Assembly: GCA_035311445.1 (NCBI GenBank)
Contig: DATGCX010000295.1
Span: forward strand, 1-16,410
From: JAJPKK01 sp035311445
GTDB lineage: Bacteria > Pseudomonadota > Alphaproteobacteria > Rhizobiales > Xanthobacteraceae
Direction of reading: 5' to 3'
DNA: 16,410 bases
This document shows, in pieces, positions 1-5,856 of the stretch. The notes beneath the pieces are model-generated. The model had not been told where the DNA came from. It saw nothing but the letters and a program-made list of their open reading frames with translations, and ran no database searches. Each line of letters begins with the position of its first letter. Position 1 is the first letter of the stretch. Made by a program: the position numbers and the translations under genes.

Positions 1-2
1 CT

Positions 3-71
3 CTTCTCGCCACCCCGACCCAAATCCAGCAGCGCGCCTTCGACCTGCTCGGTGTCAAATTACAACTGTAG
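3..71 (+). CDS. C-terminal tail of a probable transposase (5' end outside window)
   Basis: The frame is open from the window edge and ends at TAG 69-71, giving 22 residues that include TPTQIQQRAFDLLGV. A closing TPxxxQxRAFDLLG stretch recalls the C-termini of IS1634/IS4-like transposases in rhizobia; this is recognition by eye from a very short piece. No catalytic residues are visible and no terminal inverted repeat could be assigned with confidence. A perfect 7-bp stem (77-83 with 90-96, 6-nt loop) follows the stop at once. If this is an insertion sequence, its right end should lie between the stop and about position 150, next to the 3' end of tonB. Confidence 0.35.
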   Translation, partial: LLATPTQIQQRAFDLLGVKLQL

Positions 72-76
72 TCAGT

Positions 77-96
77 CCTCGATCCGACAATCGAGG
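77..96. repeat. Small perfect hairpin after the transposase-like tail
   Basis: CCTCGAT at 77-83 pairs exactly with ATCGAGG at 90-96 around a 6-nt loop. It starts 5 nt after the stop codon. No T-run follows, so it is not a standard intrinsic terminator. It may be part of an insertion-sequence end. Confidence 0.4.
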
Positions 97-286
97 GAAT
101 ACAAGGACTTGCGTTGCGGCTTAAGGAAAGTTCGGGTTAAACGAAGTGTCGGCGTCTGCCTGAATTAGGAGCGGCACCCCTATCTCCCCGCTGGAGCCAG
201 GGCGAAATGTCCGCGTCTTGCGACTGGCCGCAAGCGCGCGGCATGAGGGCAGATGTCGAGCCGTTCAGTCGCGAATTGGGCTTGTC

Positions 287-304
287 GGCAGGCTCTCGCC
301 TGCC
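287..304. repeat. Perfect GC-rich hairpin downstream of tonB
   Basis: GGCAGGC at 287-293 pairs exactly with GCCTGCC at 298-304 around a 4-nt loop. It lies about 48 bp beyond the tonB stop in the direction of tonB transcription. It could end or protect the exbB-tonB transcript, but no T-run follows on the minus strand, so a terminator role is only inferred. Nothing else recognisable lies between 97 and 351. Confidence 0.35.
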
Positions 305-351
305 CAGTAGGACGTCTGATCCGAACAAAGCGCCTGGCCGGCGCCGATCAA

Positions 352-1161
352 TCATCGGATGTGGAATCGGATCGGCACCACGAAGGACAATTCGCTGGTT
401 TTCACTTGGTTTGGCGGCTTTGGCATCGGCTGAGCACGGGTCAACATCGCGAGCGATTCCTGGTCGAGTTCCGGCGAGCCAGAGGTTTGCACAATTCGGC
501 TTTCGCGCACCCATCCTTCACGGTCGATCGTGAAAGCCACACGGGCCGAGCCTTGCTCTCCTCGGGTGCGCGCCTCCGCCGGGTAACGCTTGAAGCGCTC
601 GATATGGGCGACAAGCGCGCTCTCCCAGCGGCGAACGAGCGCTGCGGAAGGCTGAACTGTCGCCCCGGAGACAGGCGGAGAGGGAGTGGGCGGCATAACA
701 ATCGACGGTGGTGCGGTCGGTGGTTTCTCGTCGGCAGGAGGTTCCGGCTTCGGCGGCTCCGGTACCGGCAAGGCCACCTCGGCCACGTCCTCAGGCGGTT
801 TGGTTTCCTCCTTGGGCGCCGGCGTCTGCTCCCTTTCAGGTTCGGTCGGGCCCGGCGCAAGGTCACTCTGAGGCGTTGCGAAAGCTCCGGACGCCTCGGG
901 AAGCTCGATCATCACCACCGGCGCGCCCGCATCGAAATCGGAATCGGAGGCCGGGTTGAGCAACAGCGCAAGCGCGGCGGCGCCGTGGGCGGCCATCACG
1001 ACCGCAAAGCAGGCGCCCCAGCGCATCAGATCGTGGCGTGAATTTCCAAGCTGCGTGGCGAGCGATGTCATCGCGCATCCGCTTTGCGCGGTGAACGGCG
1101 TCACACTGAAGTCATGAATGACGCCGAGCGCCTGCTCGCCTTGGTCGAGCTGGGTGCTCAT
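352..1161 (-). CDS. tonB: TonB energy transducer, with an ExbD-like N-terminal extension
   Basis: 269 residues. TonB carries proton-motive energy from the inner-membrane ExbB/ExbD motor to outer-membrane TonB-dependent receptors. Visible parts are one membrane segment (about 47-69), a Pro/Glu/Lys-rich periplasmic linker (about 102-167) and a C-terminal TonB domain (about 180-269) with KRYPAEAR, the GxAxVxFxIDRxGxV pattern, and an LD...RAQPMPKPP stretch. The ATG at 1161 overlaps the exbB stop as ATGA, with GGAGGAG just upstream, so translation is probably coupled. Residues 1-23 do not look like TonB: they end in HDFSVTPF, the form of the conserved ExbD N-terminal HEINVTPF motif. The ancestral tonB start may be Met31 (1071). 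I infer an in-frame deletion of exbD. The TonB assignment is secure; the fusion reading is inference. Confidence 0.9.
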   Translation of the reverse strand: MSTQLDQGEQALGVIHDFSVTPFTAQSGCAMTSLATQLGNSRHDLMRWGACFAVVMAAHGAAALALLLNPASDSDFDAGAPVVMIELPEASGAFATPQSDLAPGPTEPEREQTPAPKEETKPPEDVAEVALPVPEPPKPEPPADEKPPTAPPSIVMPPTPSPPVSGATVQPSAALVRRWESALVAHIERFKRYPAEARTRGEQGSARVAFTIDREGWVRESRIVQTSGSPELDQESLAMLTRAQPMPKPPNQVKTSELSFVVPIRFHIR

Positions 1162-2141
1162 CGAGCTCCTCCGCTACCTGGCGCGGCGAGCGCGCGCCTA
1201 TCGTCCGCGCTTTGGGGCCGCTGGCTAAGGTCGCAACTGACAAGCGTGAGGATCTCTACGCTGGCGTCCGCGTAGAGTGCACGATAGTGCGCAATGGATC
1301 GCGCGGACGCATTGTAGATAACGACGGCTGGGATCGCGACGGCAAGGCCGAAGGCGGTGGCGAGCAGCGCTTCTGCTATGCCGGGTGCAACCACTGCCAA
1401 ATTGGTGGTGTGCAGCTTCGAAATACCGATGAAGCTGTTCATGATGCCCCATACCGTGCCGAACAGGCCGACAAACGGCGCCGTCGCCCCAGTGGTGGCA
1501 AGGACGCCGGTCGCGCGCATCATCTGCCGTCCTACCCCGGCCTCGATGCGCTCGAAACGCGCCGCAACGCGCTCCTTGATGCCTCTGATATCATCAAGAT
1601 CAGGCGAGCGTCGTAACTCGCCCTCCACCGCCCGGATCAGAAGTGCCACGTGGCCGCTCGCCGCACTCGCCAACCGAACGACTTCGGCGAGGGACCCCGC
1701 CCCTGCCAATATTTCCTGCGCGTGCGCGAGGCGGCGCCGCGCCGCCTCGAATTGCAGCGCCTTGGCGAGCCAGATGGTCCACGTCAGCACTGAAGCGAAG
1801 ACAAGGCCGAGCATCACGGCCTTAACGACGATGTCCGCCGACATGAACATGCCCCACGGCGTCAGATCGCGCGGCAGTTCGGCCGATGACATTTCAGTGG
1901 GCGGTGGCACCGGGGCCGGAGCATCTTGCGCCGCAGTCTCGTCCGGTTGGGCTGGAGATGGGGCCGGCGCAGCGGGAGCCGAGGCTGCGGGAGCTGCAAC
2001 GGAAAGGGCCGGAGCAGTAGGGGCCGGCGCGGAAGCTTGCGATCCAGGTTCACCATGCGCCGCAATGGCGCCGTATGCGATCGCCAATCCGATCACCCCG
2101 CTGCGTAATGCGCGCGGAATTGAGCACACAGAACCGGTCAT
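1158..2141 (-). CDS. exbB: ExbB, proton-channel subunit of the TonB energy system
   Basis: 327 residues from ATG 2141. An AGGTG ribosome site lies 4 nt upstream, and the frame starts directly with a signal-peptide-like segment (about 11-29); the open frame upstream to 2375 has no such support. An Ala/Pro-rich linker (about 35-83) precedes the MotA/TolQ/ExbB domain, with membrane segments near 104-127, 207-240 and 248-276. TGATAPFVGLFGTVWGIMNS (217-236) is the hallmark ExbB/TolQ stretch. The long N-terminal extension with a signal sequence is typical of the alphaproteobacterial ExbB type. ExbB forms the pentameric inner-membrane channel that normally holds an ExbD dimer, but the next gene downstream is tonB, with no exbD. 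Such genes are often iron-regulated; I could not identify a Fur, RirA or Irr site upstream. Confidence 0.92.
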   Translation of the reverse strand: MTGSVCSIPRALRSGVIGLAIAYGAIAAHGEPGSQASAPAPTAPALSVAAPAASAPAAPAPSPAQPDETAAQDAPAPVPPPTEMSSAELPRDLTPWGMFMSADIVVKAVMLGLVFASVLTWTIWLAKALQFEAARRRLAHAQEILAGAGSLAEVVRLASAASGHVALLIRAVEGELRRSPDLDDIRGIKERVAARFERIEAGVGRQMMRATGVLATTGATAPFVGLFGTVWGIMNSFIGISKLHTTNLAVVAPGIAEALLATAFGLAVAIPAVVIYNASARSIAHYRALYADASVEILTLVSCDLSQRPQSADDRRALAAPGSGGAR

Positions 2142-2537
2142 GCACACCTCGCGCGCCGCAATGATAGGCGTCGATGATCGGAAACGAACGCGGTGGGGAG
2201 CCGTTTGCACTCCCCCCGTCCCTTTCGCGTGCCATAGAGCTAGCAGCAAATGGCCGGCACCTGTCCCGGGAACATCTTCCAAATCTGACCGGGAACTTTT
2301 GGCAACAATCGTTTGCCGGCGAAAATTGCCCTTCAGGGATTGGCCGTATCCCAAAGGACTCAGAGCAGACTTCATCTGCTTTGAATCACCTTGCTCGCGT
2401 CATCGCCGGGCTTCTCCCGGCGACGACGAATTCTTGAGCACGGAAGATCAGCAATCGGGGTGGCCGGGACAAGCCCGACCACGATACGCGAGGGAAGGCA
2501 GGTGCTTAAACCGAACAAAATGCGGTCTAGAAAGCTC
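2142..2537. other. Intergenic region between the cytochrome gene and exbB
   Basis: About 400 bp with no supported gene. It must hold the exbB promoter, but I see no convincing -35/-10 pair. A hairpin (GGGGAG near 2205 with CTCCCC near 2220) lies in the presumed exbB leader. A dispersed-type inverted-repeat element occupies about 2398-2486. The long plus-strand frame across this region is antisense to exbB and shows no family signature. Confidence 0.5.
2398..2486. repeat. Dispersed inverted-repeat element (MITE-like, GC-rich hairpin pair)
   Basis: The left arm contains a perfect stem, CGCCGGG (2404-2410) with CCCGGCG (2416-2422). The right arm at 2456-2486 contains GGCCGGGACAAGCCCGACC, a near-perfect hairpin. 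The right arm reverse-complemented resembles the left arm over about 30 bp (both read ...CGGGCTTnTCCCGGC...), so the whole is an imperfect inverted pair around a ~27-bp centre. Sequences of the form GGCCGGGCTTGTCCCGGCC are common dispersed repeats in Bradyrhizobium-type genomes. No coding content. Confidence 0.5.
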
Positions 2538-3410
2538 TCATCTTCTGGCATGCGAGAAGACGAAGACCGATACGGCCTTGATTTCCTCAGGTTTAAGCGC
2601 GCCCTCGAATGCCGGCATGACGCCGCGGCGCCCTCGGGTAATCGATTCGAGGATCGACGCCCGGTCTGGTCCCCATAGATACAGGTCTGGCCGGGTCAGG
2701 TTAGTCGATCCGATCGGATCGCTGCCAGTCGCGTCGACGCCGTGGCAGTCAAAGCAATTGCCTTTGGAGCCGTCAAGGAAGAGAGCCTTGCCGCGGACAG
2801 CCCGGGAGGGGTCTGCCTGCTGACCGCTGATTTGCAGGACGTATTCAACCACGTCCTCGATTTCCCCAGGGGTAAGGAATATTCCGCTTCCAAATTCCTT
2901 GATGTCCTCTTCGGTGCGATACTGTGGGTCGTAAGCCAGCATATCCGCTTCCAAGCCTCGCGCATTCGGATTGCCGGAGCGGATGCCGTAACGAACTGTC
3001 CATTCAACGTCGGAGGGGAATTTGACGTTCCCTCCGGACGGCAGGTCATCTCCAGAAAACCGCCATTCGGCGTCAGTCAGATCAGGCGTGTGCTGATCGG
3101 GAATTCCTTTGAGGTCGGCGCCGTGGCACGCAGCGCAATTCTTCTCGTACACCTTCTTGCCCACCGACATCGCGCTGCCGGTAAGGCGGAGAGATTTGAC
3201 AATGTCATTGACCGCAATGGAGGCCAATTCCTCCGGTCTGGCGAGGAACTCCCCATATTCCTCCTCCGGCTCCGGCGTTTGCGTCGCGGCGATGTTTACC
3301 GTCGCGCCAATTCCCACTGCGACCCAGGCTGCCGATATCATGCAGCGTATTCGATTGGTTGACGGCAACAAGAAAGAACGGCACGGCACATCTCGTCCGC
3401 TGCCAACCAT
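2538..3410 (-). CDS. Diheme c-type cytochrome, CcoP/FixP-like heme domains
   Basis: 290 residues. Two heme c sites are visible: CAACH at 92-96 and CFDCH at 219-223. Likely axial methionines are Met265 in GRRGVMPAF, and Met157 for the first heme. The second domain has the CcoP pattern (GKALF...NCFDCHG...NLTRPDLYLWG...SITRGRRGVMPAF...EEI). A hydrophobic segment near 24-42 should export or anchor it, placing the hemes in the periplasm as an electron carrier. ATG 3410 is supported by AGGAGG 6 nt upstream. No ccoN/ccoO or other oxidase genes are nearby, so it is not part of a local cbb3 operon and its partner is unknown. It could be a stand-alone electron-transfer protein or a subunit of a dehydrogenase encoded elsewhere. 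Confidence 0.85.
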   Translation of the reverse strand: MVGSGRDVPCRSFLLPSTNRIRCMISAAWVAVGIGATVNIAATQTPEPEEEYGEFLARPEELASIAVNDIVKSLRLTGSAMSVGKKVYEKNCAACHGADLKGIPDQHTPDLTDAEWRFSGDDLPSGGNVKFPSDVEWTVRYGIRSGNPNARGLEADMLAYDPQYRTEEDIKEFGSGIFLTPGEIEDVVEYVLQISGQQADPSRAVRGKALFLDGSKGNCFDCHGVDATGSDPIGSTNLTRPDLYLWGPDRASILESITRGRRGVMPAFEGALKPEEIKAVSVFVFSHARR

Positions 3411-3683
3411 CTGCTCCTCCTACGGCATCTACGGGACCCTCTGAGATCGCCCGTTTTCCGGCCCATTGTTAATATGCAAGCCTGATTTCGGCAAGATGGA
3501 GGCGCTGTGCAGCGCGTCACCAAGCAGGGTTGAGGGGCACCGCGATCCGGCACCTTGTGGGAGCCGCGATCGCCCGGCATCGGAGCCTTTCGGCCTGCAC
3601 GTCGCGTGATGCCTCTCAGCTCCGACGAAATATATATCGCTCTAAGATACTCGCTGCATCAATGCCTTCGCCATATGGTATCA

Positions 3684-3767
3684 ATGAAAAATCATGCATC
3701 ACGACAGCCGGACAATCGTTGGATGTATAGGCGCAACCCGTCGCCATCGCGCGCATGAAAAATCATG
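3684..3767. repeat. Two direct copies of ATGAAAAATCATG, 71 bp apart
   Basis: Identical 13-mers lie at 3684-3696 and 3755-3767. Each is a near-palindrome (ATG/CATG ends around an A5 centre). Repeated near-palindromes in an AT-rich promoter-like region could be regulator sites, but no known regulator is assigned. Confidence 0.45.
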
Positions 3768-3792
3768 TAAAGCGGTTGGAGGCGATATAAGG

Positions 3793-3806
3793 TATAGAGG
3801 GGTATA
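3793..3806. promoter_or_regulatory. Candidate RcnR/DmeR-family operator
   Basis: TATAGAGGGGTATA reads TATACCCCTCTATA on the other strand. RcnR/DmeR-type repressors bind a short G/C tract flanked by AT-rich inverted repeats; the Rhizobium DmeR site, as I recall it, has a TATACCCCCCTATA core, which differs here by one base. An RcnR/DmeR-like regulator is encoded at 11059-11337. The site is about 7 kb from that gene, about 380 bp upstream of the cytochrome start and about 220 bp beyond the end of the efflux operon, so its target is unclear. A chance match in AT-rich sequence is possible. Confidence 0.3.
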
Positions 3807-4026
3807 TTTTAGCTTAAACCGATTCTGTTTTATTTTTGTTTATAATTCAAATTTCCTGTTGAATCGAATGAGAAACATGGCCACGATGTCACGGTGGTTT
3901 CGGCCACTGTTTTCTACCCCTCCGCATGAACTTGGGAAACTTCAGCCGGCGGCGACGTTACTCGGCTGCCGGCCTTTTATGCGCCGAGCGGATCCACAGC
4001 ATCCACAAGGCGCCGGCGGCACCGCC

Positions 4027-5652
4027 TCAATCCCCCAGGTTGAAGAACGGATAATGTTTCGGCGGATCGAGATCGTTGCGGTTCCACCAGCCCCCGCCCA
4101 GCGCCTGGAACAGGGCCACGGTATCAGCGAAGCGATTGGCCTGCGCCTGAACGCGCGCGAGCCGAGCCTGCAAGTAGAACTGCTGGGCCACGAGCACTTG
4201 GAGGAAGTTGATATCGCCGAGTTCGAGGCGTCGACGCGCAATGTCGAGGACACGGTTTGCAGCGTTTTCGGCGACGACCGCCTTTTGCAACGCCACCGCG
4301 TCGTTCCGTATTGCGCTCAAACTATCGGCAACGTTTTGGAACGCAGTCACGACCGTCGCGCGATATTGTGAAGTTGCCTGTTCGAAGGCGGCGCGCGCCG
4401 CGACTTCTCGCTGGTAGAGGGTGCCACCGTGGAAGATCGGCTGGAGCACGGAGCCGGCTATGGCCCAACTCCCGGTGCCCGGCGAGAACAATTGCTCGAT
4501 CATCGGCGCTGTGCTGCCGACATTGGCAGTGAGCGTCACGGCCGGCAGTCGGTTGGCAACCGCAACTCCGATCAGTGCGCTTACCGAATGCAGGTTCTCC
4601 TCCGCAGCGCGCAGGTCCGGACGCTGCTGGACCAATTGCGACGGAACGCTGAGGGGGAGGTCACGGGGCAGACGCAACGCGGTGAGCTCGAATTTCTCGG
4701 GCGGCGCCTTGTTCGGGAGACCACCGGTGAGTGCCGACAGCAGGTGTCGCTGCTGCTCCAGTTGCCGCTCCAGTGGCGGGAGTGTCTCCTCGACCTGCGC
4801 CAGCGCAGCCTGCTGCGTCGCCACATCCGTTTCCGCTATCTGGCCGGCATTAAATTGCGTGCGGAGCAGGTTGAGCACATTGGTGCCGATCTTGATGAGC
4901 GACTGCGTGGCGTCGATCTGTCCGCGCAGCGAGGCTTCTTGTACCGCCGCCAAGGCGATGTTCGATGTCAACGTCAGGTAGGTGGCTTCAAGCAGGAAGT
5001 GCTGGTTGTCCGACAGGGCCTGGAGCGACTCGACACTGCGCCGGATGCCGCCAAACACATCGGGCGTATAGGTGACCAGCACCTGCCCGGTAAAAAGATT
5101 GAACGTTGGCGATTCCGGTAGAACCAAATTGCCGTTTTCATCCGGAACCGCAGGGCCGGAGATGGGCGGCTTCTCGCGCGTCGCTGAGAAATTGCCGTCG
5201 ATGGTCGGAAAATAGGCGCCCTTGCCGGCGGCCACATTGGCCTGGGCAACCCGCAACGCCGCCTGGGCAGCGGCGAGGTCCGGATTATTTTTCAGCGCAC
5301 GTTCAATCAGCGTCCTGAGGGGCCGCGAGCCAAACAGACGCCACCAATCACCCGGAATGTCCCGGCCCTTCGCAAAACGCTGCGCCTCGCCGCCGGAGAT
5401 CTCCGCTGCAACGGTTCGCGCCGGCGCGCGCCCAGGGGTGTACCCGGAAACATCCGGTGGCGCCGGCGGTATAAAGTCAGGTCCTACGGCACATCCGCAA
5501 ACGAGCGCCACCACGATGCCGGCAACGGCATGGCGTGCACGTACGGGCACAATGTAGGCGAGCCTGCATGTCGGCAGACATTTGTCGAATTCATGCTTCA
5601 CATGAAATGCGCCGTTGGACACAGCACGACGCCACACGGAACCCAGCGCCAT
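4027..5652 (-). CDS. RND efflux outer-membrane channel lipoprotein (NodT/OprM family)
   Basis: 541 residues from ATG 5652. It forms the outer-membrane TolC-like exit duct of a tripartite efflux pump. A hydrophobic stretch ends in a lipobox-like VCGC at Cys54, followed by AVGPDF, the usual start of mature NodT/OprM proteins. Two OEP repeats follow, with family features such as DWWRLFGSRPLRTLIERAL, QQRPDLRAAEENL, and a final GDINFLQVLVAQQ region. ATG 5652 has an AAGG ribosome site, but a GTG at 5550 would give a normal ~19-residue lipoprotein signal, so the true start may be 5550. It is the third gene of the efflux group, 204 bp after the pump gene. Confidence 0.88.
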   Translation of the reverse strand: MALGSVWRRAVSNGAFHVKHEFDKCLPTCRLAYIVPVRARHAVAGIVVALVCGCAVGPDFIPPAPPDVSGYTPGRAPARTVAAEISGGEAQRFAKGRDIPGDWWRLFGSRPLRTLIERALKNNPDLAAAQAALRVAQANVAAGKGAYFPTIDGNFSATREKPPISGPAVPDENGNLVLPESPTFNLFTGQVLVTYTPDVFGGIRRSVESLQALSDNQHFLLEATYLTLTSNIALAAVQEASLRGQIDATQSLIKIGTNVLNLLRTQFNAGQIAETDVATQQAALAQVEETLPPLERQLEQQRHLLSALTGGLPNKAPPEKFELTALRLPRDLPLSVPSQLVQQRPDLRAAEENLHSVSALIGVAVANRLPAVTLTANVGSTAPMIEQLFSPGTGSWAIAGSVLQPIFHGGTLYQREVAARAAFEQATSQYRATVVTAFQNVADSLSAIRNDAVALQKAVVAENAANRVLDIARRRLELGDINFLQVLVAQQFYLQARLARVQAQANRFADTVALFQALGGGWWNRNDLDPPKHYPFFNLGD

Positions 5653-5856
5653 TCTGCACCTTCCCCGCTCAGCTCCTGCGAGCGCCGATTCGCTTTCAAT
5701 TCGCAGCGTACTGAATTATCCGACATGCGTAAGGATGCAATGTGATTTGTCCACCCCTCTTGCGCATCGGCAACGAGGGATGCTGTGACGAGGAATGCTG
5801 TATTGAGCCGTATTCGATCAAAAATACGTGGCGGGACTATCCGATGTCGGAGCCCG

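Larger units (their letters stand above)
3411..4026. other. 616-bp intergenic region with an AT-rich core
   Basis: No supported gene. From about 3630 to 3880 base composition shifts to clearly AT-rich, with runs such as TTTTATTTTTGTTTATAATT, against GC-rich surroundings. It holds two copies of ATGAAAAATCATG (3684-3696, 3755-3767) and an operator-like TATAGAGGGGTATA (3793-3806). Short frames here lack ribosome sites or family signatures. The region lies upstream of the minus-strand cytochrome gene and downstream of the efflux operon, so it may carry the cytochrome promoter with a long leader, or remnants of a lost gene. Near 3949-3979 a GCCGGC...GCCGGC inverted repeat downstream of the efflux operon is a weak terminator candidate without a T-run. 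Confidence 0.5.

Noticed and set aside
1357..2823. 488-codon open frame on the plus strand
   Set aside because: It is antisense to exbB and runs into the cytochrome gene. Its composition is Ala/Arg/Ser-rich without domain motifs, as expected for an antisense frame in GC-rich DNA.
3692..3766. Small minus-strand frame (24 codons) containing RDGDGLRLY, faintly like an alpha/beta-hydrolase start
   Set aside because: Too short, no ribosome site, and no continuation in any frame. A gene remnant cannot be shown.
3694..4371. 225-codon open frame on the plus strand across the AT-rich gap
   Set aside because: Half of it is antisense to the channel gene, and the rest is low-information sequence with no ribosome site or recognisable family.
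4429..5121. 230-codon open frame on the plus strand
   Set aside because: Antisense to the well-supported outer-membrane channel gene; no motifs or ribosome site.
5597..5607. TTCACATGAAA, resembling a chromosomal parS site
   Set aside because: It departs from the TTTCACGTGAAA core, lies inside the channel-gene frame, and no parAB or origin genes are near.
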